Part shown: piece by piece, positions 1-7,973 of the stretch
How the letters are laid out: every line of letters begins with the position of its first letter
Numbering within the stretch: the stretch's first letter is position 1
Source of the DNA: Prevotella sp.
GTDB taxonomy: Bacteria > Bacteroidota > Bacteroidia > Bacteroidales > Bacteroidaceae
DNA length: 31,352 bases
Assembly (NCBI GenBank): GCA_017430675.1
Contig: JAFRMM010000222.1
Span: forward strand, 1-31,352
Direction of reading: 5' to 3'
The notes under the pieces: generated by a model
What the model was told of the DNA's origin: nothing
Database searches by the model: none
Seen by the model: the letters and a program-made list of their open reading frames with translations, nothing else
Program-made: the position numbers and the translations under genes

Positions 1-19
1 AGGTTAAAGCCGAAAACAA

Positions 20-86
20 GTGTCCCATCTGTCCCATGTGTCCCTGTCGTTTTGCGGAAAAGGGACAGATGGGACAGGTGGGACAC
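20..86. repeat. 26-bp imperfect inverted repeat built from TGTCCCA units
   Basis: Bases 20-45 and 61-86 are reverse complements with two mismatches, separated by 15 bp. Each arm is itself built of three units of about 8-9 bp related to TGTCCCA. As RNA or single-stranded DNA it would form a very stable hairpin. There is no T-run on either side. Confidence 0.85.
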
Positions 87-240
87 ATAAAAAGTGAGTA
101 TGGCCACTATATGTGTGCACGTATATACGCGCGCGTATAAGGGAGCATTCCCCGGAATGGGAGGGATTGGGTGCAGGATATCTGGTGGCACTTATCACCT
201 GGATTCTCTCGAGAATTCATCCGTATAGTGGCACGATAGC

Positions 241-284
241 AGCAAACGGTGGCTCCGTATGATCGTACGGAACCTCCGTTTGCT
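241..284. repeat. 19-bp imperfect inverted repeat
   Basis: Bases 241-259 and 266-284 are reverse complements with two mismatches around a 6-bp spacer. The arms begin AGCAAACGG and end CCGTTTGCT. No T-tract follows, so the function is unknown. Confidence 0.8.
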
Positions 285-395
285 ATGACACTGGGGTCAG
301 GTACCCAATGCGCATCATAAAATTCCTGAAACATTCATGCACATCAGGGCCATTTCACAGGAATGCTGTGTATGGTCCCGAATTTCACTCTTCTC

Positions 396-2204
396 TCATA
401 ATGGGGCACAGGCCTCGCGGAGCCAGGCGGCCTCTTCGGGGGTAAGATGGGGCGAGAGGGTGTCGAAGACACGCTGGTGGTAGGCGTTGAGCCAGGCGAG
501 TTCTTCTGGCAAGAGCATGTCGAGGATGATGGGCGTTTTGTCGATGGGACAGAGGGTGAGCGACTCGAACTGGAGGAACTTGCCGAACTCCGTCTCCTTG
601 TAGGGGATGATGAGCAGCGTGTTCTCCGTACGGGAGCCGCAACGGTCAGGCAGATAGATGCCTGGCTCATCGGTGATGGTCATGCCAGCCACCAATGGGG
701 CGGGCTTCCACTCCATGCGGAACTGGTGAGGTCCTTCGTGGACATTCAGATAGGTCCCCACGCCGTGCCCCGTGCCATGCAGGTAGTTCAGTCCTTCGCG
801 CCACATGTCTTTGCGGGCGAGGATATCGATCTGCGTGCCGCTGGCACCAGAGGGGAACTTGCAGAGTTCTATCTGGATATGGCCTTTCAGCACGAGGGTA
901 TAGATTCTCTTTTCCTCCTCCGTGAGCGGTCCGAGGGCGATGGTACGGGTGATGTCCGTCGTACCGTCGAGATACTGTGCCCCACTGTCGAGCAGGAGCA
1001 ACCCCTTGGGCTGCAAGGGGATATCCGTCTCAGGTGTGGCCTCATAGTGCACGATGGCAGCATGGGTGCCATAGCCCGCGATGGTGTCGAAGGAGATATC
1101 CCGATAGAGCGGCTGCCTGGCGCGGAGCGAGGTGAGTTTTTCGTCGATGGAGATCTCTGTCAGTTGCGAGATCTCAGGTTTTCCGATATACCCCGAGAGC
1201 CAGTGGAGGAACTTGACCATGGCGATGCCGTCTTTCAGCATCGCAGACCTAAAACCCGCAATTTCCGTCGCGTTCTTCACGGTCTTCATCCGCTTCACGG
1301 GCGACTCTTCCTCGACGATCTCCGTCTTGGGACTGTCCTTCTTTCTCACCACATCATAAAGGGCATAGTTAATCTCGTCGGGGTCAAGCAGGATATTATA
1401 CTCGAAGTATTGCCTCAGACCGTCTTTCACTTGCTCGTAGTCTTCCACCTCAATTCCTTCCTGCTTCAGATAGGCCGACACCTCGGGCGTCAGTTTCTCC
1501 TTATTAATAAATAAGGTGACGCTCTTCGGGGAGATGAGCAGATAGGAGACAAACACAGGATTACAGTGCACATCCGTGCCACGCAGGTTCAGTGTCCAGG
1601 CGATATCGTCGAGGGCCGCCATCAGCATACCGTCGGCATGTTGCTTGCGCAGGGCCTGACGGATGCGGGCGATCTTATCACCTGTCGTCTCGCCCGCATA
1701 CTGCATGGGAAAGATCTCCACAGGGTTCTGCGGAACAGGAGGACGATTCGTCCATATCTGCCGTAACGGGTCAAGGTTCGTGCGGAGCGTGATGCCGCCC
1801 TCCTTGCGCAGGTCGGCTATCAGTTCCTTGACGGCGTTAGCCGAACTGCACCAGCCGTCGATGCCAATCTCGGCACCGGCTCCACACTCCTTGCCTATCC
1901 ACTCGGCGATGGTGGGCGTACCCTCGATCTTCAGTTTCATCAGTTGGTATTCCGTGCCTTTCAACTGGTCTGCGGCAGCAATGAAATAGCGGGAGTCGGT
2001 CCAAAGCGCGGCTGAGGTCATGGTCACCACGGCCGTTCCTGCCGAGCCGTTGAAGCCCGAGATAAACTCACGCCCCTTCCAGTGGTCGGGGATATATTCG
2101 CCCTGATGGGGATCAGTACTGGGGAAGATGAAGGCTGCGAGATGTTCGCGGCGCATCACTTCGCGAAGGTCTTCTAATCGTTGATTGATAGGATTCATAT
2201 TCAT
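396..2204 (-). CDS. Xaa-Pro aminopeptidase (aminopeptidase P, M24B family), long form
   Basis: Predicted cytosolic metallopeptidase that removes the N-terminal residue from peptides with proline (or hydroxyproline) in position 2. The frame runs up to 609 residues, the long three-domain layout (two creatinase-type N-terminal domains, an M24 'pita-bread' domain, a short C-terminal extension) seen in eukaryote-like aminopeptidase P. Numbered on the 609-residue frame, the five metal ligands are visible: D413 (LLLDSG), D424 (TTDITRT), H487 (GTGHGVG), E520 (TDEPGIY), E534 (RTENT). No signal peptide is seen. The longest frame begins with TTG at 2225; ATG at 2204 or 2198 is more likely because it puts the PSTDPH motif at the usual distance from the start. 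It is the last gene of the hydroxyproline operon, only 27 nt after the activase gene with this start. Confidence 0.9.
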   Translation of the reverse strand: MNMNPINQRLEDLREVMRREHLAAFIFPSTDPHQGEYIPDHWKGREFISGFNGSAGTAVVTMTSAALWTDSRYFIAAADQLKGTEYQLMKLKIEGTPTIAEWIGKECGAGAEIGIDGWCSSANAVKELIADLRKEGGITLRTNLDPLRQIWTNRPPVPQNPVEIFPMQYAGETTGDKIARIRQALRKQHADGMLMAALDDIAWTLNLRGTDVHCNPVFVSYLLISPKSVTLFINKEKLTPEVSAYLKQEGIEVEDYEQVKDGLRQYFEYNILLDPDEINYALYDVVRKKDSPKTEIVEEESPVKRMKTVKNATEIAGFRSAMLKDGIAMVKFLHWLSGYIGKPEISQLTEISIDEKLTSLRARQPLYRDISFDTIAGYGTHAAIVHYEATPETDIPLQPKGLLLLDSGAQYLDGTTDITRTIALGPLTEEEKRIYTLVLKGHIQIELCKFPSGASGTQIDILARKDMWREGLNYLHGTGHGVGTYLNVHEGPHQFRMEWKPAPLVAGMTITDEPGIYLPDRCGSRTENTLLIIPYKETEFGKFLQFESLTLCPIDKTPIILDMLLPEELAWLNAYHQRVFDTLSPHLTPEEAAWLREACAPL

Positions 2205-2231
2205 GAAAGGTTGAAGATTTGACAATGAAGA

Positions 2232-3140
2232 TCACCCGCCGATGATGACGGTGAAGCCGTGGGACTCGAGTTGTTGTTTGCAGCGCTGCTGCGTCTCCTC
2301 CGAAGGGACATCCATCTGGTAGGCCTGCGGGTTATAGGTGCTCCACATACGGCGGTGCTTGTCCTTGCCCACGTCGTGGTAGGGCAGCAGATGGACGGTG
2401 CGCCGCTGCCAGGGCAGAGACTTCAGGAACAGGGCTGTGGCCTCCATATTCCCTTCATCGGCATTCACGCCTTCGATGAGGGGAATGCGGATGAGGAAAT
2501 CCTTGCCAGCGTCAGCCAGCCAACGGATATTCTGGAGGATCTGTTCATTGGGGACCGCCGTATAGAGCCGGTGCTTGGCCGAGTCCATCAGTTTCAGGTC
2601 AACGAGGAACAGTTCACACGCCTCAGCGACCTTTGCGACGGTCTCCTGCGAGGCATAAAGCGTCGTATCTACCGTGCGGTGGAAACCCCGCCGACCCAGT
2701 TCATGCAACAGTTCCAACACATAGTCGGTATGCATCAGCGGTTCTCCGCCGCAGAGGGTCACCCCTCCCCCACTGTCCTCCATGACCACGCGCTCTTTCT
2801 CTATCTCCGCCATGAGTTCGTCCGTCGCCCATTCCCGGCCGCACATCTCCAAGGCCGTGGTGGGGCACTCAACAGTACATTTTCCGCAGACGATACAGGG
2901 ATTCCCGGTTGGCTGGATACCAGTGGGTGTCAACTGCAAAGCCTGCTGCGGACAGGCCTCCACGCACGACTGGCAGCCGATGCACTTCGTCTTCTTATAG
3001 AGAATCTGTGGCTGGGGATCCCAGCCCTCGGGGTTATGGCACCAGACACACCTCAACGGGCAACCCTTCAGGAAGAGGGTTGTCCTGATGCCGGGGCCAT
3101 CGTTGATGGCATAGCGCTTGATATCGAATATCAGTGCCAT
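2232..3140 (-). CDS. Glycyl radical enzyme activase (radical SAM), HypD partner
   Basis: Radical SAM enzyme of 302 residues that would install the glycyl radical on the enzyme encoded directly upstream. The radical SAM cluster motif CX3CX2C is C27, C31, C34. It is followed by two ferredoxin-type 4Fe-4S motifs (C53/C56/C59/C63 and C82/C85/C88/C92), the insertion typical of activases for non-PFL glycyl radical enzymes; the pyruvate formate-lyase activase lacks it. The SAM-binding GGEP motif is at 131-134. Its ATG directly abuts the TAA stop of the glycyl radical enzyme (zero spacing), which implies translational coupling. Oxygen-labile cluster chemistry means the pathway works only anaerobically. 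Assignment as an activase is very secure; the exact partner is inferred from adjacency. Confidence 0.95.
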   Translation of the reverse strand: MALIFDIKRYAINDGPGIRTTLFLKGCPLRCVWCHNPEGWDPQPQILYKKTKCIGCQSCVEACPQQALQLTPTGIQPTGNPCIVCGKCTVECPTTALEMCGREWATDELMAEIEKERVVMEDSGGGVTLCGGEPLMHTDYVLELLHELGRRGFHRTVDTTLYASQETVAKVAEACELFLVDLKLMDSAKHRLYTAVPNEQILQNIRWLADAGKDFLIRIPLIEGVNADEGNMEATALFLKSLPWQRRTVHLLPYHDVGKDKHRRMWSTYNPQAYQMDVPSEETQQRCKQQLESHGFTVIIGG

Positions 3141-5540
3141 TTACATCTCGTCGTTTTCGGTGCGGGCGATGATCTCGTTCTGCAACTGCTCCGTCATGTC
3201 GTTGAAGTAGTCGGAGTAACCGGCCACGCGCACCAGCAGGTCGCGGTACTCATCAGGATGCTTCTGGGCATCGTGGAGCGTCGCCGTATCCACGATATTG
3301 AACTGGATATGATGTCCGCCGAACTTGAAATAGGTACGGATAAGACTGCCCAGTTTCTTCTGGTCCTCCTCGCGCTTCAGCAGGGCGGGCACAAAACGCA
3401 CGTTCAGCAGCGTCCCTCCGCTCTTCGTCTGGTCCAGTTTGCCCAGCGACTTGATGACGGCCGTCGGACCGTGGGTGTCAGAGCCATGGGCAGGCGACGT
3501 ACCATCGCTGATGGCGAAGTGAGCCATGCGCCCGTTTGGCGTGGCTCCGCAGACAGAACCGAAATAGTTGTGACACGTCGTGGAGAGCATGTTCAACTGC
3601 GTCTTACCGCCACGGGTGTTCGGACGACCCTCGATGGCCTTCACCAGATCGTCATAGACACGTACGGCAATGGTATCGGCATACGCATCGTCATTACCGA
3701 AGAACGGTGTGTGGTTACGGATATACTGCCGCATCTTCTCCTCGCCGTCCCAGTTCTTGGCACAGGCCTGCAGGATCTCGTCCATCGTATATCTACCGTC
3801 CTCGAAGACATGCTTCTTCAGTGTCGTGAAGCAGTCGGTGATCGTGCCAAGACCCGTACACTGGATATAGGTCGTGTTATAGCGCGCACCACCACTGTAA
3901 TAGTCCTTGCCCCTCTCGATACAGTCGTCGATATAGAGGCTGAGGAACGTGGCGGGGGCATAGAGCGAGAACATGCGCTCGATATAGTTGTTCACCGAGA
4001 GTTTCAGATTGACGAAGTAGATCATCTGCCGGTGCCAAGCCTCGTAGAGTTCCTCAAACGTCTTGAACCCTCGCGGATCACCCGTCTCCAGTCCGAGTTT
4101 CCTGCCCGTCTCGGGATCGAGGCCGTTGTTCAGCGTGATCTCCAGGATCTTCGGTGTGTTCAGGTAGCCTGTCAGCAGATAGGCCTCCTTGCCGAAGGCG
4201 CCCACCTCGATACAACCCGAGCAACCGCCCTCGCGGGCATCCTCAACGGTCTTGCCCGCACGCACCATCTCCTTCACGTAGGTGTCGGGATTGAAGATCG
4301 AGGGATAGCCATGTCCCTGACGGATCACCTTGATGCCCGCCAACAGGAAGTCGTCGGGCGTGTTCTCAGCGATATGGATGGAGAGCCCCGGCTGCAGTTC
4401 GTGGAGTTCCTCCTGGATCTCCAGGATCATATAGGAGATCTCATTGGCGGCGCTCCTGCCGTCACGATCCACACCACCGATATTGATATTGGTGAAGTCG
4501 TTGTAGGTGCCCGACTCCAGGGCCGTCACACCCACCTTCGGCGGGGCGGGCTGGTTGTTGAACTTGATCCACAGACAGGAGATCAGTTCCTTCGCCTTGT
4601 CACGCGTCAGCGTACCGTCGGCAATGCCCTTCTGGTAGAAGGGCCACAGGTGCTGGTCGATATGGCCGGGGTTCATCGAGTCCCAGCCATTGAGTTCCGT
4701 CACCGTACCGAGGTGCACGAACCAGTACATCTGGATGGCCTCCCACAGATCGCGGGGCGCATGGGCAGGTACCCAGTGGCACACGTCGGCCATCTTCTCC
4801 AGTTCGGCCTTGCGCTGCGGATCCTGTTCCTTGGCAGCCATCTGCTCAGCGAGTTCGGCATGGCGCTCGGCAAAGAGGATGGCGGCATCGCACGAGATGG
4901 CCATGGCCTCCAGTTCCTGCTGCTTGTCGGTAGCCTCGGGATCGTAGATATAGTCGAGACTGGCGATCTTCTTCTCGATACGCGCCTTCACGTCGAGCAG
5001 ACCCTCCCGGTACATCTTACCGTCCATCGCCGTATGACCGGCAGCGCGCTGTTCCATGAACTCCGTGAACACACCGGCATGATAGGCTTCCTCCCACTCC
5101 TTCGACACGTGGTTGAAGATACGCTCCCGCTGTGTCTTACCCTTCCAGTAGGGGATCACCTCCCGTTCATAGGTGTCGATATCCTCCTGCGAGATGGTGT
5201 AGCGCTGCAGTTCCCGCTCGTTCAACGTGTGCAGATCCTCCACCGAGTGACAGGTCAGTTCGGGGAATGTCGGCACGGCCTTGGGCAAGGGTCCGCGCTC
5301 GCCGACGATCAGTTCGTCGTCGCCGATATACAGTGTCTTCTTCTTGCAGATCTCATAGAAGTTCTTGGCACGGAGCACGGCGATCGGCATCGTACCGTAG
5401 TACTCCTTATAGAAAGCGGTCTCGATGAGTGCCCGCTCAATACTCAACGTCGTCGGAGTGTCGAAGTTCTGCTGGCGCAGACGCTTGATGCGGGCGTTCA
5501 TGCCCCCGTTGTTCTCCGGATACTTAATATTGTAATTCAT
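3141..5540 (-). CDS. hypD: Glycyl radical enzyme, probable trans-4-hydroxy-L-proline dehydratase
   Basis: 799-residue glycyl radical enzyme predicted to dehydrate trans-4-hydroxy-L-proline to pyrroline-5-carboxylate, which pyrroline-5-carboxylate reductase turns into proline. The glycyl radical loop RVAGYSDYF puts the radical on G774; the thiyl-radical cysteine is C443 in the GCIEVG motif with E445 next to it. Aligned from memory to Clostridioides difficile HypD with a constant offset of nine, the substrate-pocket residues are all kept: H169, D287, F349, E445, Y459, T654. Pyruvate formate-lyase is excluded because the adjacent Cys-Cys pair is missing. An additional Cys (C440) stands three residues before C443, where I recall Thr in C. 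difficile. The related ring-opening enzyme HplG is the main alternative. ATG 5540 follows GAGGAA closely; M14 (5501) is also possible. It sits between two aminopeptidase P genes. Confidence 0.85.
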   Translation of the reverse strand: MNYNIKYPENNGGMNARIKRLRQQNFDTPTTLSIERALIETAFYKEYYGTMPIAVLRAKNFYEICKKKTLYIGDDELIVGERGPLPKAVPTFPELTCHSVEDLHTLNERELQRYTISQEDIDTYEREVIPYWKGKTQRERIFNHVSKEWEEAYHAGVFTEFMEQRAAGHTAMDGKMYREGLLDVKARIEKKIASLDYIYDPEATDKQQELEAMAISCDAAILFAERHAELAEQMAAKEQDPQRKAELEKMADVCHWVPAHAPRDLWEAIQMYWFVHLGTVTELNGWDSMNPGHIDQHLWPFYQKGIADGTLTRDKAKELISCLWIKFNNQPAPPKVGVTALESGTYNDFTNINIGGVDRDGRSAANEISYMILEIQEELHELQPGLSIHIAENTPDDFLLAGIKVIRQGHGYPSIFNPDTYVKEMVRAGKTVEDAREGGCSGCIEVGAFGKEAYLLTGYLNTPKILEITLNNGLDPETGRKLGLETGDPRGFKTFEELYEAWHRQMIYFVNLKLSVNNYIERMFSLYAPATFLSLYIDDCIERGKDYYSGGARYNTTYIQCTGLGTITDCFTTLKKHVFEDGRYTMDEILQACAKNWDGEEKMRQYIRNHTPFFGNDDAYADTIAVRVYDDLVKAIEGRPNTRGGKTQLNMLSTTCHNYFGSVCGATPNGRMAHFAISDGTSPAHGSDTHGPTAVIKSLGKLDQTKSGGTLLNVRFVPALLKREEDQKKLGSLIRTYFKFGGHHIQFNIVDTATLHDAQKHPDEYRDLLVRVAGYSDYFNDMTEQLQNEIIARTENDEM

Positions 5541-5547
5541 TTCCTCT

Positions 5548-5575
5548 ATAAACTATAAACCATAAACTATAAACC
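5548..5575. repeat. Perfect 14-bp tandem duplication at a gene junction
   Basis: ATAAACTATAAACC occurs twice head to tail (5548-5561, 5562-5575), spanning the stop codon of the aminopeptidase gene and the short gap before the glycyl radical enzyme start. Confidence 0.9.
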
Positions 5576-6964
5576 TCCCTTCGCTGCATATACCTCTTCG
5601 ATGGTCATGGGCTTCTTGATGGTACCCAACAGACGGGCACCGTCCTTCGTCATCACGTAGTTCAGTTCGTTGCGCAGTCCCGTGAAGTCACGCCAGGCAT
5701 CGAGTTTATCGTAGCAGATGAAGTCGATGAACTGCTTCTCAGCGCGCCACTTGTCCATCAGTTCGGGGATGAAGTAGATGCCGGGCTCCACGGTGAATAC
5801 GAAACCTACCTCCAGCGGACGGGCAAGGCGCAGCGACTTGAAGCCGAACTGCTTGCTCTTCACCTGTCCCTCGGCGTAGCCCACATACTGTTCACCGAGA
5901 TTCTCCATGTTGTGCACGTCGAGACCCACCATGTGGCCCAGACCACAGGGGAAGAACAGGGCGTAGGCACCTATCTCGGCCGCCTCGGCGGGATCGCCCT
6001 TCATCAGTCCGAGGTCCTTCATGCCCTCCGCGATCTTCGTGGCAGCGGCGATATGCGCCTCACGGAAAGGCACGCCCAACTGCAACTTATCCACGGCAGC
6101 CCGGAAACTGGCCAAGTGGATGTTATACACCTCCGCCTGCCGCTCCGTAAAGCGCTCGCCGACAGGCATCGACGATGACAGGTCACCTGCATAGTGAGAC
6201 TGCGTCTCGGCACCTGCATCCAGCAGGAAAATATCGCCTTCCTTCAGGTCGTGGATAAAGCCGTGGTTATGGAGCACCTGTCCCTGTACCGTGGCAATCG
6301 TCGGGAAAGCCAGGGCATTGCCGTGACGGCAGGCCACCTCCTCGACGGCGGCAGCCACCTGGGACTCATGGATGCCGGGGCGCACCGTACGATAGGCTGC
6401 CAGATGCATCTCCGTACTCAGATCGACACTCTCCTCAATCAGTCGGATCTCCTCTTCATCCTTATAGTTACGCTGGGCGACGATGGCCTTGATGAACGGC
6501 ACCGAGGCTTTCTCCGTCTGAGCGGCCGGCTCGATGCCGAGCAGTTCCCACAGCCATACCTGATGGTCGCCCCTGTAGGGCGGCAGGAAGTGGATGGGTT
6601 GTCTCTTCTGTCGCGCCTTGTCGAGATAATTCTTCAGTTCGCCCATCGGCAGGGTCTTCGTGATGCCCACGGACTCCGCCTTCTCCTTCAGCGTCGGCTG
6701 GGTGCCCGTCCAGACGATATCATCGATGGTCAGTTCGTTGCCGAACACGATCTGCACGTCGGCATCCACGTCAATCACGGCGGCGAGTCCCGCATAGTCG
6801 AGTCCGAAGAAATAGAGGAACGTCGAGTCCTGACGAAAACGGTAGGTATTGTCGGCATAGTTCATGCCCACCTCGTCGTTGCCCAGGAAGAGCAGCAGTC
6901 CGCTGCCCATGTCTTTCTTCAGTTGCGCCCTGCGGCGGATATAGGTTTCCTTACAAATCTTCAT
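5567..6964 (-). CDS. Xaa-Pro aminopeptidase (aminopeptidase P, M24B), standard form
   Basis: 465-residue PepP-type peptidase with an N-terminal aminopeptidase P domain (about 1-150) and a catalytic M24 domain. The dinuclear metal ligands are visible: D249 (LLDAGAE), D261 (YAGDLSS), H344 (GLGHMVG), E393 (VEPGIY), E433 (LRNELNY). The last motif deviates slightly from the usual R-x-E-D but keeps the glutamate. No export signal is seen, so it should act on imported peptides in the cytosol. It starts 6 nt after the stop of the lipoprotein metalloprotease and is followed after 26 nt by the glycyl radical enzyme, so it is clearly co-transcribed. Two different aminopeptidase P genes in one operon suggest complementary peptide-length or sequence preferences. 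Confidence 0.93.
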   Translation of the reverse strand: MKICKETYIRRRAQLKKDMGSGLLLFLGNDEVGMNYADNTYRFRQDSTFLYFFGLDYAGLAAVIDVDADVQIVFGNELTIDDIVWTGTQPTLKEKAESVGITKTLPMGELKNYLDKARQKRQPIHFLPPYRGDHQVWLWELLGIEPAAQTEKASVPFIKAIVAQRNYKDEEEIRLIEESVDLSTEMHLAAYRTVRPGIHESQVAAAVEEVACRHGNALAFPTIATVQGQVLHNHGFIHDLKEGDIFLLDAGAETQSHYAGDLSSSMPVGERFTERQAEVYNIHLASFRAAVDKLQLGVPFREAHIAAATKIAEGMKDLGLMKGDPAEAAEIGAYALFFPCGLGHMVGLDVHNMENLGEQYVGYAEGQVKSKQFGFKSLRLARPLEVGFVFTVEPGIYFIPELMDKWRAEKQFIDFICYDKLDAWRDFTGLRNELNYVMTKDGARLLGTIKKPMTIEEVYAAKGGL

Positions 6965-6970
6965 GACCGC

Positions 6971-7816
6971 TTAGTATTTGGAGATATTATTGACCTTCTT
7001 GTGCTTGCTGATCTGCAGACTGGTGTTGGGGAAGTACTCTGCCAACAGGTTATAGAGGTCGGGGTCGAACTCCTGCAGTTCCTCGCGGGTATTGCACCAG
7101 TTATGCTTGCCGTCGGTATGGTCCATCTCGGCATTCACGTTGAACCAGTCCTGCACAGCCTCGGCGAGATACTCTTCCTTGTCGGTCTCGCGATAGGTAT
7201 TCGCCAGCAGTCCCTTGGCCTTGGCATTCTCATAGCACTGTTTCAGACGTGCATCGAAGTCGGGCACGGCGAGCATCAGTCCGATGAGATGAATCGAGTG
7301 GGCGAACTCATGGATGAGGATATCCTCGGCGTGGTACTTATCTATCTGATAGGCCAGCACATTCTCCTCAGCGCATGAGGTCAGCGGCAGTTCGAGGTCA
7401 CCACCCAGACCACGGGCACGAAGATCCCAGTTCAGGGTTGTATCGTTAATCAAATGATGGTGCTCGGGGATATCCGTCGTACCCTCATAGCGGGCCATGA
7501 TGGCCACGCGGGTACCTCTGTTCACCATTGAGTCGAGCACAGCCTTGGGCAGCATCGAGGTCATGGCGTAGAGCGTGCGGTGTGCCGCCACGAAGGCAGA
7601 ATCGGGCACGCGCCACGAAGAGATGAGGGGGATGCCGTTCACATCCACATACTTCTTGTAGAAAGGATCATAGTCCAGGGAGTCGGGCGGGGTCGTCACG
7701 ACACATTCCGGGATATCCAACACTTCCGTTTCCACGGTTGCCTCCTGCTGTGACTGCTTGCACCCGGTCATAGCCAACAGCACCAAAGGCAGGGTCATCA
7801 TTGTCTTAGTTCTCAT
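6971..7816 (-). CDS. Lipoprotein zinc metalloprotease-like protein (HEFAH)
   Basis: About 281 residues from the chosen ATG at 7816. Upstream in-frame ATGs (7870, 7837) overlap or crowd the predicted promoter, so they are rejected; 7822 is also possible. The N-terminus is a short lipoprotein signal peptide ending in AMTGC, with lipidated C19. The catalytic zinc motif HEFAH is at 169-173, with a likely third ligand E219 in the AEAVQDWF stretch, the gluzincin arrangement resembling anthrax-lethal-factor-like peptidases. Expected location is the cell envelope. As first gene of the operon it may cut extracellular or periplasmic protein to feed the two aminopeptidases P and the hydroxyproline enzyme. 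The substrate is unknown; the envelope protease role is inferred. Confidence 0.75.
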   Translation of the reverse strand: MRTKTMMTLPLVLLAMTGCKQSQQEATVETEVLDIPECVVTTPPDSLDYDPFYKKYVDVNGIPLISSWRVPDSAFVAAHRTLYAMTSMLPKAVLDSMVNRGTRVAIMARYEGTTDIPEHHHLINDTTLNWDLRARGLGGDLELPLTSCAEENVLAYQIDKYHAEDILIHEFAHSIHLIGLMLAVPDFDARLKQCYENAKAKGLLANTYRETDKEEYLAEAVQDWFNVNAEMDHTDGKHNWCNTREELQEFDPDLYNLLAEYFPNTSLQISKHKKVNNISKY

Positions 7817-7847
7817 AATCATAATAGTTTTTGTCATTTCCAGTTGG

Positions 7848-7855
7848 CAAAGATA
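7848..7855 (-). promoter_or_regulatory. -7 element for the hydroxyproline/peptidase operon
   Basis: Minus-strand TATCTTTG matches the Bacteroidota -7 consensus. It lies about 30 nt upstream of the chosen start of the lipoprotein gene. No well-spaced -33 TTTG was found; the nearest is 14 nt upstream, shorter than the usual 19-21. Confidence 0.7.
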
Positions 7856-7929
7856 CAAAATCATCGGCACAAATTCATCGGATTAACACAGATTAATACT
7901 AAAAAGAAGCGACTCACGAGTTTTTTTTG

Positions 7930-7937
7930 TATCTTTG
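7930..7937 (+). promoter_or_regulatory. -7 element for mdh
   Basis: Plus-strand TATCTTTG, 36 nt before the mdh ATG; divergent from the peptidase-operon promoter 75 bp away. A run of eight T precedes it and no clear -33 is visible. Confidence 0.75.
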
Positions 7938-7973
7938 CAGCACTTTTGATATAACAATTATAATAATACAATT

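Larger units (their letters stand above)
1..395. other. Hairpin-rich intergenic region with no convincing gene
   Basis: No reading frame here looks like a protein I recognise; the short open frames run through inverted repeats. The stretch holds a 26-bp inverted repeat (20-45/61-86), a 16-bp perfect palindrome (124-139), a 6-bp-arm palindrome (146-159), a 9-bp inverted repeat (103-111/224-232), and a 19-bp inverted repeat (241-259/266-284). None is followed by a T-tract, so simple intrinsic terminators are unlikely. It lies downstream of the minus-strand peptidase operon. It could be a structured non-coding RNA, a repeat cluster, or the edge of an element extending to the left. Confidence 0.6.

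Noticed and set aside
3141..5540. Assignment of the glycyl radical enzyme as pyruvate formate-lyase
   Set aside because: The adjacent Cys-Cys pair of PFL is missing, the activase has two additional ferredoxin clusters, and pocket residues match hydroxyproline dehydratase.
2259..5558. Very long plus-strand open frame (over 1000 codons) opposite the glycyl radical enzyme and activase
   Set aside because: Antisense shadow of high-GC genes; its composition is His/Arg/Leu/Val-rich with no recognisable domain, while the minus strand encodes clear motifs.
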